Below, piece by piece: positions 1-11,180 of a DNA stretch of 64,000 nucleotides (position 1 is its first letter; each line of letters begins with the position of its first letter). The notes under the pieces were generated by a model. The model was given only the letters and a program-made list of their open reading frames with translations, did not search any database and had not been told where the DNA came from. The DNA comes from Siphonodentalium dalli. Taxonomy: Eukaryota; Mollusca; Scaphopoda; Gadilida; Siphonodentaliidae. The stretch is from contig CP136065.1 in NCBI GenBank assembly GCA_032622095.1, positions 114,185,195-114,249,194 of the forward strand, in the 5' to 3' direction. A program made the position numbers and the translations under genes.

Positions 1-50
1 GTCATGTAATGCAAGGACCAGCCTAGACATGATTTTCAGGGCGAAGTGAC

Positions 51-1119
51 TAGGGGTGCCACGATTAATCGTATAATCGATGAACCGTTGATAAAGCCGA
101 TAATCGATTACCATTTCCATAGTCGATTAATCTGCATTATTTATTTCGGACGTCGTAAAATAACGGATATTATTGAAAACTGTGTTTTACACCGTTTAAT
201 CTACAACAGAAAGGGATATCAACCTTTGATTGCATATCAAAGAGATTCGGACAACATGAGTACTACTACATGTAACGTACGTTGCAAACAGTCAGAAGTT
301 CATTTGATGATGTGACATGGGTCGTTGTATATTCACAAATTGGCGCACTGCAGCTTTGAACTTATGATGACGTCATTGTATATTTATACTTGAAAGGCGG
401 CACTATGTCTTTGAAATATGCCGACTGCCACCGTGTTCAATGAACTGAATGCACTCGCCCTTGAGTCTGATTGGACCAATGGGGAGTTGATTGACATTCT
501 CTGGAAACCAGGGAATCTACAGTGTTTTAATCAGCGATGTTTTTCGCGATATCAGTTGCGACTATACTTTGTTTGCATAAGTATACTTAGATGTTACTAG
601 GCTATTGCATATCATGCAGTGAATGCAAAATGAAACTCGATATTATCAAATACTTAACTTGTTCTAAGTTCTGCAATTTGCAGGTGGGACACACCTTTAT
701 GATTGTTATCCACGTTCTGGAAGTTTTGATGAAACTGATAGTTCCTTTTTTAGGAACCGCCGGTCAACCGTCGTTCATTCCTACTTTTATATTGTTTGTA
801 TGTTTGGCTATTCATAACACTGAAATTAATCGCTACGTTCATTCTGAAGAACTCACAAATATTATAACCATAACATCGCTGAGAACTGTGCTGGTATTCA
901 ATACATTGTGTGCATTGGTCATTACCGGTAACAGTGGTTTATGATGCACTGTATTAACATAAAAATTACATCGGCCGATGCCTCAAACAAATAGCGACAG
1001 TGCAGTTAACCAGCACCCAGCTAATAGGCCATATTATGGAATCTTCTACTGATGTTATTAGGTACGATTAATCGATTATTGACTATCGATTATCAAAATC
1101 AAAAATCGTGGCACCTCTA
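51..1119. mobile_element. hAT-type MITE (copy 1), about 1.07 kb
   Basis: The element begins TAGGGGTGCCACGATTAATC and ends with the near-complement ATCGTGGCACCTCTA, giving terminal inverted repeats. It is flanked by a perfect 8-bp direct repeat GAAGTGAC (43-50 and 1120-1127), the target-site size of hAT transposases. Both ends also carry subterminal ATCGATTA-like motifs. Internal open frames are short and show no transposase motif, so this is a non-autonomous copy. It lies in the UBL3 intron upstream of the first visible exon. Confidence 0.9.
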
Positions 1120-1127
1120 GAAGTGAC

Positions 1128-2574
1128 TTCTCCCTGTCACAAAAATAAGGCAGTGGGCGTTCTCCAGGGCGAAATGGGTTGGCAATATTGAAATCGGCCC
1201 GCACTGTAGTCCCCTATATAACGAAAATAGCAGATATGTAATATTTAAATTAAAATGATGAAACAATGGTTCAAATGTGGAAACTTTATGTTCCAATCAT
1301 CACTCTAATAACTATGAATAATGTCCAAACATAATTGTGAGAAAATGGTAGCATTTTATATAATAATTTGGGGAAGAACGGCATTTTTACAACCGCTTAT
1401 GAATACGAAATATATATAAATTACACAATGCTTATGAATACGAAAAAAATGCTAAAACGAATTGAAAGCTTGAACATTCTCACTCATTAAAGGTGCCTAA
1501 CCTGGGTACACATAATAATGTGTTGCAAAAATGAATTTGTTTTCTAAGTTATTCTGGCCTTTACAAAATTTAACAAAGGGGTGCTGATCTGATGTAAGGT
1601 GTAATCTTCAGGTGTGATAATCTCAAAATCACAAGTCGCTGTGGACACCTGACATGTTTTCACAGCAGTCTGCAATCAACACTCAGGTGTGAATATGCTC
1701 CCAAATCGGATTAATACATATGTTAATAGTAATAATGGTGTTAGCCGGCAGTGAATGATGTCACCACCAGACTGAGCAGGGACGCCGATGTCACTCCGGA
1801 TGTCCCTGCCGTCGACGTAGACAGCGGCAACAGGGACGCCGACGCCATTCCGGAGATCCCCGCCGCTGTCTTCGATGTGGAGATGGCAACTCCACCCAGC
1901 CAGACTCCACCGCTTCGTGACCTACTACAACTTCTCCCTAAGACATTGTCAATGGATAACTGGGTTCAATCAATGTTGGCAGTCAATTAGGATGAATATT
2001 TTGCCGATTTTCGTCGGTCAACTTCGGAAATTTCAGGGCGACTTAAACTTCACCCGCTGCAAAATTAGGGCGAAGTGAGCAAGAATAGGGAGACTTCTTC
2101 GCCCACGTCGCCTCTCGGCTGGTCCCTGATGTAATGATTTATTCCTATTGCTTTCCATAAGTGGGATGTCAATAATATTATTGATATCTTTTATAAATGG
2201 AAACATTTGACCAACATGTTCCTGAGACACAGATAGAAGTTATGTTCAGCTTCATACGGTACATGTACATTCCTGGTTTTTGCGAAACTGATAATAGGAA
2301 TAATATGAACCAGGAATATTTTCTGTGTATTATATAAGCTATAACCAATTGGCAGATTACCAGAGTGGACAATATACCTATCATATACAGATAACACACC
2401 ATTGGGACACCAGTACTTCGGATGTTTAAATTTTATCAACATTGATAGAACAAATGTATCATGATATGGAGAATGAGTACGCAACATAACTACATTATTA
2501 CTTTTTCGCTCTATATTCACTATTAATTGTGACGTTGAGTGGTACTGGGGAATTGATCTTCTGGGAGCTATCAA
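1128..2574. other. Intronic DNA without a recognised gene
   Basis: Mostly AT-rich intron upstream of the first visible UBL3 exon. It holds one GC-rich island (about 1745-1935, listed separately). Fragments resembling the sequence at the window's first 50 bases (an 'agggcgaagtga' motif) recur near 2034 and 2068. I looked here for the missing N-terminal UBL3 exons and found none. Confidence 0.5.
1745..1990 (+). other. GC-rich open frame with an internal 18-residue duplication
   Basis: A reading frame follows a possible acceptor (ccggcag, 1745-1751) and stays open to a TAG stop at about 1990. It contains two diverged tandem copies of an 18-residue unit, each starting RDAD and rich in Pro/Val/Asp, then a Pro/Leu-rich stretch. 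GC content is clearly above its surroundings. I recognise no family. It could be an old exon, a transposon ORF remnant or a GC-rich repeat. Confidence 0.25.
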
Positions 2575-2790
2575 ATTTTTTAGAATCTTTTAATTTCATT
2601 GGAAAACATGGCTGCCAGTAGCCATCTTGAATTTTACTTTATTTATATCTCTTTATGTTGACATCTAGTATTACTTAGACATTTCAACTTTCCACATTCA
2701 TAATCACTCCATTGACAACACATGAAATTATCCCCCCCCCCTTTCCAAGTTGAGCTACAGTGTCATTGACACTTTAAGTTTCATTACATT
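2575..2790. repeat. 3' end fragment of the long-array repeat family
   Basis: Matches 25725-25909 and 9540-9640. Shared blocks include 'aaaacatggctgccagtagccatctt'-type units and the terminal motif AAGTTGAGCTACAGTGTCAT followed by TGACACTTT. The terminal AAGTTGAGCT is the complement of the AGCTCAACTT that opens the full-length copy at 21341, so the family has short inverted ends. It stops about 35 bp before the UBL3 exon. Confidence 0.7.
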
Positions 2791-2826
2791 TCTACGATGA
2801 CTCAACTGCTGTTGGTTTTATTTTAG

Positions 2827-2913
2827 ATTGGTCCGAAGAGCCTCTGCCTTCTACAAATATACTACGATTGATATATCAAGGAAGATTTCTCCATGGAAAT
2901 GTTACTTTAGGGG
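2827..2913 (+). CDS. UBL3: UBL3 coding exon (first one in the window)
   Basis: UBL3 (membrane-anchored ubiquitin-fold protein) is a small ubiquitin-like protein that is prenylated, sits on the inner face of membranes and, in mammals, helps sort proteins into small extracellular vesicles. This 87-nt exon follows the acceptor ttttattttag and ends at GGGG|gtaagt. It begins with two bases of a split Asp codon, then WSEEPLPSTN and ILRLIYQGRFLHGNVTLG, a near-identical match to the beta-grasp segment I recall for animal UBL3. The next intron is phase 1. With the exons at 5563 and 10619 it encodes about 75 residues; the usual length is about 117, so some 45 N-terminal residues are missing. They were not found in 1-2826 and should lie upstream of the window. 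Confidence 0.95.
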
Positions 2914-2979
2914 GTAAGTAGGTCACAATATTTCTCTCATGCCACTTATTCATTCCTAGAGCTTTAAGTTTTAGGAGCT

Positions 2980-3289
2980 TTAACAGCTCGATGACTGGAG
3001 CTTCCTGAAATTTTGGAAAAACCCTGTGCCAATGCATTCTCTTATATATGCGAGTTGCCCATAGGGTGCCTCGCATATATAAGATACTGCATTAGCCTAA
3101 CAATATTTACCTTGACCTTGTAAGCCAGTGCATTCTCTTATATATGCGAGGCTCCCTATGGGAGACTCGCATTTATAAGAGAATGCATTTATAAGAGAAT
3201 GCATTTATGGGAGACTCTCATTTATAAAAGAATGCACTGGCACATGATCTAATTGCTGCACCAGCACTGCTCCATCATGTAAGAGTTAA
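2980..3289. mobile_element. Palindromic TTAA-flanked MITE (piggyBac-like), copy 1
   Basis: Bounded by TTAA at 2980-2983 and 3286-3289. The left end carries the ATGACTGGAGCTTCCTGAAA motif. The right end is the complement of the GCGCTGGTGCAGCATTAA end seen at 12665. The interior is a nest of inverted 'tgcattctcttatatatgcg' and 'cgcatatataagagaatgca' motifs. TTAA targets with ends starting CCC(T) are the mark of piggyBac transposases. No ORF is present, so it would need a transposase supplied elsewhere. Further copies lie at 12665, 18195, 31938 and 39768. Confidence 0.75.
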
Positions 3290-5562
3290 GGTAAGAGGCT
3301 GGCCTAGAAATTTCAAATTGGGAGAATACACCTGACAATGACAGAAGAAATAGAGCACCGATAATAACTGGTGAAACTCAATATTCAGTAAAGACTATAG
3401 TTGTCTTCATGGTGATAATTTTGAGCATGATGGTCAGAATGGAAAACTTATGATGACTTTCAATTGTGCACTGCTAAGTACACAATTTAGGGAGTAGCAT
3501 CTTAGCATTCCAACAAAGAATGTAGACAAGGAACTTCGGTATAAACTAAACATGTGCAGTTCTTTTCTGATTCTGCATGGGTAGTGCCTATGTTTCTAAT
3601 TAATAACAGAGTCTTCCATATCCACGGATAAACCCAATTAAAACAAACACAATATGTGCCATCAAGCGAGGTGCGCATTTATTATAGACGACGTTTAGTA
3701 GAATGCATTATAATTACACAATTCTTATATATGGTGCCTATGTCTATGTTACAATAACATATATCAAAATAATTCCAAAGTTCTGCTCATCACCATATAA
3801 TTGTGCTAAACTTAGTTAATATCCTATTCTAAATTTATGCTCCGTAGCCCTACAGGAAAAAACATAGATAAAAAACCCTATCTGTGTAGGGAAAAAACTA
3901 TGGAAACCTGTCTCCCAAAACTGTACACGCTATGTAATGCTACGCAACTCATATGGTGTCAGGAGTTCACATAAATAAATAAAAAACTCAACATACTTAT
4001 ACTAAATGAAAATTTAAAATAAATAAACAAAAATAATCAATTAATGAATTATTTTTGTAATTTTAGTTGTTTACTGCTCAGCGCTATGCTTGAAACTGAT
4101 TTCACCGCTCGATCTATCAATCGATGACACAACTAATTAACACCACTGTCACAATTCTCATTGGCCACAATAATTTATTGTTTATCCTATCGACCGGTAG
4201 AAGACAAGATTTTCCCGCTAAACTCTCGTAACGCGGGAAAATAATATTATGTAGTGATGTCATTTCAAGTTCTAGTGTAACCCCATACTCAATCAGATAT
4301 ATGTCATAGATTCCCATCTATTTCAAGAATTATGACTGTAATGGTTATCATTGGTGTCCAACCTGAAATCAGGTTATTATATATAATTATTATCCATCCC
4401 TCAACTAACACAATTTCAAATTGGGCAAAAACTCTTGCATGATAAATCGGTAAAAAGGCATATTGGACTCCCGAAAGTCATATTAGACTCGAATCGAGTC
4501 CAATATGACTTTTATAAAAATTATTGCAACTCGGGTGACATATGCAAATGTCATTATTCAATGTTGTGTACAGTATGTGTTTTCTTGTACTTGTCCACGC
4601 TTCGAGTCCAATATGACTTTTCACCACAACCTGGACTCATACAAGAAAAACACATACTGTACACAACATTGTATAATAACTTTGTACTATCGGCACCTAA
4701 ACAACGGTTCTGTGAACACTCGATAAAGTTAAACAGGCCTGTAAACATGATTATTACCTTTATGTACTTACTGTCCTCTGATTTATTGTTATGGCTTATA
4801 TGTTGACGTAGAATTTCTGTTTGGGGAGCTAATGCAAAAATTACAACAATTTATTCAACACTAACTACAAAATTTGTAAACTTCTTATTTCTATATGAGG
4901 AATGGTATCGATAGGTTAGTTGCCAGACTTAAAACATGGAGTTCTCTTGCTAATCACTACCCGCTCACCGAACTGTATATTAGATTTAATTCGCGAAAGC
5001 TGTGCAGTATCTCAGATCTGATAAACTCAAAAAAACATGGCAATAAAGATTGTTTAGTTTTAATTTATCGCATTACATGGTATAGCAAAAGATAATTATG
5101 TTTATTGTTGTGCAAAACATTGTATGGTTTTATGGTTGTCAGGCTATGTATTTAATAAATGTTATACCCGGTTGGCGGTTTGGAAAAAAACAGTAAATTA
5201 AAAAGTCAGAATCCTAATATGGACCTATTTGTTGGTGTACACATTCTAGAGTGCAGGATAATTAAAGAGCATGTATACAAATGCATGAACCAAGGTCCCT
5301 TTGAAGCCTTTCCACATGTATTTGAAGCTTGTGTTGTTCAAGGGTAACTTTTACCAACATTTATAAGGATCCACTAATTTTATATTAAAAGAATTGTTCC
5401 GGAACCGAGTTTATATTTTGATTAATTGACTATGCAGGAAATAACAAACAGCTGGACTTTCGACTACAGAATAAATACATGTGTAATCGTCATTTGAATT
5501 TTAATTAGAACGAACCTAATACACATGTATTAAGATGATATCCATTATCTCCCTTTTTACAG
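3290..5562 (+). other. UBL3 intron (phase 1), mostly unique AT-rich DNA
   Basis: Lies between the UBL3 exons ending at 2913 and starting at 5563. Apart from the MITE at 2980-3289 and the hairpins at 4476-4671 I see no gene. The acceptor before 5563 is a good pyrimidine tract (ctccctttttacag). Short open frames around 4435-4806 and 5159-5347 are not supported by any recognisable domain. Confidence 0.7.
4476..4671. repeat. Two adjacent hairpins in the UBL3 intron
   Basis: The first is an almost perfect palindrome at 4476-4510 (AGTCATATTAGACTCGA, a centre base, then its complement with one mismatch). The second has arms at 4559-4589 and 4640-4671, CAATGTTGTGTACAGTATGT... and its complement, 31-32 nt differing by a single T, around a 50-nt loop. 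The GAGTCCAATATGACTTTT motif occurs in both parts. This fits a small foldback element; a precursor small-RNA hairpin is an alternative I cannot test here. Confidence 0.7.
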
Positions 5563-5640
5563 CCTTGCAGTTGCCGCTTGGTAAGATGACTGTTATGCAC
5601 TTAGTGGCTAGAGAGAACTTACCAGAGCCAAATAATCAAG
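5563..5640 (+). CDS. UBL3: UBL3 coding exon (middle)
   Basis: A 78-nt exon between acceptor tttttacag and donor CAAG|gtaaag. The split codon g|cc gives Ala, then LQLPLGKMTVMHLVAREN and LPEPNNQ, the conserved C-terminal half of the ubiquitin fold of UBL3 (family form roughly LKLPFGKTTVMHLVARETLPEPNSQ-like). Both flanking introns are phase 1, so the reading frame runs uninterrupted from the exon at 2827 to the one at 10619. Substitutions are conservative; I see no sign of decay. Confidence 0.95.
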
Positions 5641-5839
5641 GTAAAGATTTCGTACAGTTACACAGCATATCTTGAAATTGAAGTGAGGCCTCCATCTTTA
5701 TTTACTGATTAGTTATATCATGTTCAGAGTTTAAAGATGTGTTAGGGTTCCTGACCAAATTTTACGAAACCGATTTTACTTTTTATGTGTACCCATACCA
5801 TGTATGTTACACATAATGCCGATGTCCGGATCAACCATC

Positions 5840-7370
5840 TGTCGTTCGTCCGTTCGTCTGTCTGTCCGTCTGTCCGTCGTCTGTCTGTAGACACTTGCTA
5901 TCCGATTTGATTACTCAAATATTTTTTATCGGATCGTGTTCAAATTTTATGTGCATGTTTATGATGACACTCCTCACCTGTATAGTTTTGGTATTGATCG
6001 GTTGATCGGTTTAGAAATTATTAACACTTTGCATCCGCACATAGGCATGAGCTATCCGATGCTGTAACCAAAGTATTTTTTGTACGATTGTGTTCATATT
6101 TGATATGTAAGTTTATGATGACACACACCTCACCTGTATAGTTTTTGGTATCGATTGGTTGATCGGTTTAGAAAATAATTAACCCTACACACAAATGCTA
6201 TCTGATGCATCTAAGTCAAACAATATTCTTCTGATATGCCTCATATTTCTTACCTAGGTTTTTCTTAGCACGTTCGTCATCTGTATGGTTTTTGGTATCG
6301 TTTAGTTAACCCTTTCTGCTCCTATTTTTAAATAGAATTTATCCAAGCTGTGTTGACTTAAATATTTTTCATCTGATCAGCACCAAATTTGGTACATATG
6401 GTCCTCACCCCAAAATACAGATCAGGTTCAAATTTGAGTTTGATCCGGTATATTTTAACACAGTTATGGCCATTTAAAATTTCAAGTAACTGATAATGTA
6501 ATTAATGCCTGCAGTGCCTGCCCTGCACACAGAGTGTATTATTGACATTGAGTTATGTTTAGCTGGACACTAGATAGATACCAGTAGATAGCATGGCTGG
6601 CTGGCAGTCTGTTGATAAAATCTGTCAAAACTGATTGATGAGTCTCTGGTCCAGTATGTGCAATATTAAGTTAACCTCTTTGTTGAAGCAGGTTCATGAC
6701 ATTAGAGACTGACTTATTGTATGGGTTTCTAAATCCAATGACATACTTTTTATAGACTTTTTGTGTTTATCAGTTCATTAGTTTGGGTAAGATTAACCCC
6801 ATTCTATCCGATTTCATAACTCAAATATTTCCATTGATTATGTTTATAGTTCTTGGCATAGTTTATGATAACACACCCCTAACCTGCATAGTGAGGGTCA
6901 TATGGTTTATTTGCTTAAAAATATTAAAATCCTCCTCCAATCCTATTGATACAATGTGATAACTAAGTATTTTTCACACGATCACCATATACATAATTGC
7001 ATCCATGTTAATGATGACACATTCTTCACCTGTATAGATTTTGGTATCGATTGAATTGTTTTGATAATATTAACCATAACTTTAATTATATTTCCGCTGT
7101 TTACATACATTATATCTTTCCAATGATCAGCTTAGAAGAAAATTAAACCACCCCATTACATAGTCATACAGTATGCTATCCAATGTAATGAATCTAATAT
7201 TTTCAATCTGACCAATCTCATATCCTACTTCTAGCTATCTGAAAATTCTGCATTAAAACATTTTATATCCAATCATTATCAATCATTTTATATCCAGGTC
7301 AAAACATCCCTCAATTGTATAGTTGTTCAGGTATTGATTGGTTTTTGAATCGGAAATATTAACCCTTTCT
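5840..7370. repeat. Degenerate tandem array led by a CCGT/CTGT simple repeat
   Basis: It starts with a cgttcgtccgtctgtctg-type simple repeat (5848-5890). Then come roughly ten diverged units of about 130-160 bp. Each has a 'ctatccgat...actcaaatattttt' part, a 'gatgacac...cacctgtatagttttggtat' part and an 'aaattattaaccct' part. Units decay towards the right. It lies in the second UBL3 intron. A similar layout is seen at 30900-31375. Confidence 0.7.
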
Positions 7371-8144
7371 ACCATCTAAATGATTCCATGAATTTTTAAT
7401 ATGCAGCTAACACAAAAAATAACAATAATAAAAACAAACATAATATGTTATGTCTCACATTCCAATGTAATAAGCAAATAAATGGAGTTGCTATGATGTT
7501 TATGTACTTAATGTCTTAACTATTTTGTCTTTAACTGCTATGGTGCTTCTCTCTGACTATTGGTTGAGCTTAATTAGCTTTATCACTGTATAAGACATAT
7601 CTGTGTTGGAGTGACCTAATAGGTTGAAATCGAATGCCACATCCGTGTTGCTATTGTGTTTATGTGAGCAAGGTGCCCAATAAGTCTCATTCCACTTGTG
7701 ACCTTAATAGTAAGGTGTGACTTGTTGAAACTTTTGCACTCATGAAAAGGTTGGTGTAAGGATTTATTAAAATAGCTAATTGGTATCGTCAAGGTATTGG
7801 TTAAACATCTGTCGATCGTGATCGGCCTCTCGTTATTTAGATCCTATTGTATAAAATAACATGTTTGGAACAAGAAAGCCGCTATTTTTTTAATATTTAA
7901 TATTCTATTCATTGCATACAGTTTCGATGTTTTAGAGGTATACCAAAATTTATTATGTTATTTTCTTTGCAAATTGTTGCAATACTGTTGCAAATTCCAA
8001 TACATTTTGGTTATGAATACCTTTATCTTTGTGTATGCATTGTTATACCTATTAGAAATTATAACATTTCCACTTGAAAGCAAATAAGTTCAGTATAAAA
8101 AAATTCATTGTTCCAGGGTAGGGTAGACACATGCAACACATTGA
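7371..8144. other. Intronic stretch, nothing recognised
   Basis: AT-rich UBL3 intron sequence between the degenerate array and the next repeat copy. No coding frame, RNA gene or repeat boundary could be supported. Confidence 0.5.
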
Positions 8145-9640
8145 TATATATAAATATGAAATTTGTCATGATTGTTGACATTGACATGTAGATGGGAACG
8201 AGTCATTTTGGGATCATTCGGCCAAAAAACATGGCCGCTGGCACTAGAGATGGGCGGTACTCGGTATTTACCGTGCGGTATCGGTATCAGCGTAATACCG
8301 ATTTACCGTACCGAATAAAAACTAAAAATACCGTATTTTCGGTAATGAAATTATTCATGTGTGGTCAACGTATGTGTGTCACCGCGGTCGTGACATGCAT
8401 GAATTGTATGACCGGTCAACCGTAAGCAACGAGAATCGGATAATTATGATAACTCGGTGTAACAAGTCGGTACTACATGTACATGTATTAGTCTATAATT
8501 GCAACATTGTTACATCAAGGGCACAGCTGCCTGATGCATCTTTGATCTCTACGACATATTAATGACAATGTAACTAACATCATGACGTATGACTACTCAT
8601 AGCTGGAGCGTTATGTGTCAATTTCGGTATCCATCCAAATGGAAAATGCGTTGGCAACTCGGTAAAAGTTGTGCACAAAAATGTCGGTATAAATATGTTT
8701 ATATCCTACTATAAATTACTTTATTAAACATATATATACTTACCGGTTTATTATACATATGTGCCTATGTCTGACAAAAAAAGATCGCGTAATAACTTTA
8801 AATTAACACTTGGGCACCATGTGCAACGGTAGCTTGCCTGCTACAAATAAGAGGGACTCTTAAATTGTATACATGAATGGTATATCACGCTGCAAGGATG
8901 AGAATATGAACCACCCGCGGGTTTGGGCATCTGCAGTTCGGAAATTGTCATGGCCGGTTTGCCTATTTTCATGACATCGTGCGAAGCTTCATAAATTTGT
9001 GAATTGTGATCACTGATTACTACTCACAATTCTATTCACTCATGGAAATGTTACGAAAATCAAATTAACACGAAAAAATATTGTAGTCATGCTCTTATTC
9101 TTTTCAAATCAGTGTGACGACATGCGTGTAAATGATCAAAGAGATGTGTGAATATTACTTAATTGCGTAGGTCATTTTGTTGCCTAATTTAGGTCATATA
9201 TACATGTATATTGTTCAGCTAAAAACTTGAATTACAATAATTTACCGGGAATATCTGCTTTGGTCTTATAATTTAATAGCAATACCGATTACCGTACCGA
9301 TACCGAGGTAAATCGACGAAAATTTACAGATACCGATACCGAGATTGAAATTTCAATACCGCCCATCTCTAGCTGGCAGCCATCTTTGATTGCAAAATTA
9401 AATCCATTGGCGCGGTCTACAGGTCGTACTGTTCATCTGATCATCATGAGATTTGTCATGGATGTTAATATTGACATGTAGATGGGAACGAGTCATTTTG
9501 TCAGCAGCCATCTTGGATTTTACTCTTTGCATGACTAAATTTGGCACAGCTAGGTTATACATTTCCTATTCCTCCATTCACTGTCAACCATTAAATTATT
9601 CCCCTACCTAAGTTGAGCTACAGTGTCATTGACACTTTCA
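8145..9640. repeat. Short copy of the ~160-bp array family, split by a hAT element
   Basis: The flanks 8145-8244 and 9372-9640 hold the same 'gatgggaacgagtcattttg' and 'catggccgctggcagccatctt' units as the big array at 21341. It ends with the family terminus AAGTTGAGCTACAGTGTCAT (about 9608). Removing 8245-9371 and one target duplication restores a normal array unit. Confidence 0.8.
8245..9371. mobile_element. hAT-type MITE (copy 2), nested in an array unit
   Basis: Terminal inverted repeats TAGAGATGGGCGGTACTCGG and its near-complement ...TACCGCCCATCTCTA. Flanked by GCTGGCAC (8237-8244) and GCTGGCAG (9372-9379), an 8-bp target duplication with one later change. Subterminal TACCGATACCG-type motifs repeat at both ends. 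No transposase frame is seen, so it is non-autonomous. It sits exactly inside a 'gccgctggcagccatc' unit, so it is younger than that array copy. Confidence 0.9.
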
Positions 9641-10432
9641 TGTTAATATTGTTGTGAATTAGACACATCTTATTCTATTCTTATTTGTTGGGTCAGTCAA
9701 AGAGGTATTAAATCAATAAAATCAAAGGATGTGTCACTTATTGTTCACACCTCTATCAGAGTAAATCCAATTGAATGTGGAGCAATGACTTGGTGTTTTT
9801 GTAGGATCCTTTGATAATGCAGAAGAGTGATGTAAGTTCATCTGCATCACACTGTTGTGTTTTTATAAGAATTAGTAAGCATTAGTGTAACTAAATTAAC
9901 TTGTGAACTCATCATACAACCCTATTGTGTTTACAAATTAATTCAAAAATCCTTATTCAAATTGATCCCAAATGTGTAGATCTGTCTATCACTGTTTCTG
10001 GTTATTATCCTGTGATTTTATATTCTTAATAATATAAATAAAACACATTATTATCTTTATTCAATAAAAAAATATGGTATTGGAATAAAACATGATGGTA
10101 GGCTGGCACCTGAAGGCTAACTGAATTTTTGCACGGGGCGGTCCTCGTGAGTAAGCCCAGTACCCACTTTTTGAGCAAAAACGTGCCCAAGCCCCCCAGG
10201 CTTACTGACGGGTGTATACAGTAAGTGATATATTCCTTTTTATAACACCTGTAAGCACAATTTGCATTGGAAATGCCGTTATTGATGTTACATTGCTTAC
10301 TGATCTATACTGAATTTTCAAAGGTTGATCTTTCTCAACATCAGGATTTCATGCATTAATTCTGGGTGTTTTAATCATATTTCGCAAACCAAAAGATACA
10401 TATAGAAGTATAATAAATAGAGTAATTAATTA
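9641..10432. other. Intronic stretch, nothing recognised
   Basis: UBL3 intron. A short GC-richer patch at about 10130-10210 (gcccagtacccac / aagccccccaggctt) is not assignable. No gene or repeat boundary is supported. Confidence 0.5.
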
Positions 10433-10562
10433 GTTCCGAGAATTACGATAAATAATTTACTCGAAGGGAGAGACGATTAGATAAGAAACTTGTAGGCTGA
10501 CACGCTCATTTCTTAACGACGTCTCTCACCTCTCCTGAATTATTTAACGTAATTCTCGGAAC
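10433..10562. repeat. 130-bp foldback element
   Basis: GTTCCGAGAATTACG at the left is mirrored by CGTAATTCTCGGAAC at the right. The complementarity continues inwards (taaataat/attattta, gagagacg/cgtctctc, aagaaa/tttctt) to a short loop near 10495. It is an almost full-length imperfect hairpin, typical of a tiny MITE. It ends 56 bp upstream of the last UBL3 exon. Confidence 0.75.
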
Positions 10563-10618
10563 AAATTGAATACTCTCTATATTTTGATAGTTTGCAGCTC
10601 TTCCTTTTCTTATTTCAG

Positions 10619-10680
10619 GTCAACTTAAAAAGGACAAAAGTGGGGACACATCTTGCAGTAACTGTTGTGTAGTTCTGTGA
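10619..10680 (+). CDS. UBL3: UBL3 terminal coding exon with CAAX box
   Basis: Acceptor ttccttttcttatttcag, then the split Gly codon and QLKKDKSGDTSCSNCCVVL followed by TGA (10678-10680). The last four residues, CVVL, are a CAAX prenylation box, preceded by another Cys that could be palmitoylated. A terminal Leu favours geranylgeranylation. This matches the double-Cys CAAX tail that anchors UBL3/MUB proteins in the membrane. The linker before it differs most from vertebrate UBL3, as expected for a flexible tail. The exon completes the protein. Confidence 0.95.
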
Positions 10681-11000
10681 GAGTATGTTCCTGTATGTCT
10701 CAACTGTTATGGAATTCGTGTTTTCCAGTATACAAGCAAGCATATGTGATACACAATGTAACTCAATCTCGAGTGCGTCTATTGGTGAAATTCTTGGGAT
10801 GAAAGCCACCATGATGATGCCGATGTTACCCATGAGTCTTTTGAAGAAGCCCACTTGCAAAATAAATGCTTGGCGGAGTTTCAACGAATGCATAATTCAG
10901 TATGCACCAGAAAGAACTCTCAATGGTTTGCTGTTGCCCACATGAGAATGTTGATATTTATATTAAAATTATTATTTTATAAATATTTGAAACAGTAGAG
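10681..11000 (+). other. UBL3: Probable UBL3 3' untranslated region
   Basis: Directly follows the UBL3 stop codon. A consensus AATAAA lies at 10861-10866, about 180 nt downstream, and would allow a short 3' UTR. The open frames here on both strands are unsupported. The true cleavage site cannot be seen. Confidence 0.5.
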
Positions 11001-11180
11001 CTGTATATGCTCCGATATAGTGTTGCATGTTATATCTCATTGGGTACGAGCGTAATTTGTGTTATTTCCTCATCTCATTTCATTATACTCAAGGTAACGG
11101 AAGATTTTGCATGATAATTATCTTTCAGTAAGTTAGTACATCATTTCATCAGTCCTGATCTGTGAGAACAGTTATTATGG

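Noticed and set aside
1-2826. Upstream UBL3 exons
   Set aside because: Searched for the N-terminal beta-grasp wording in all + frames; nothing matched, so they are probably outside the window.
10685-10945. 86-residue frame after the UBL3 stop
   Set aside because: Lies in the 3' UTR, overlaps an antisense frame and a polyadenylation signal; no domain.
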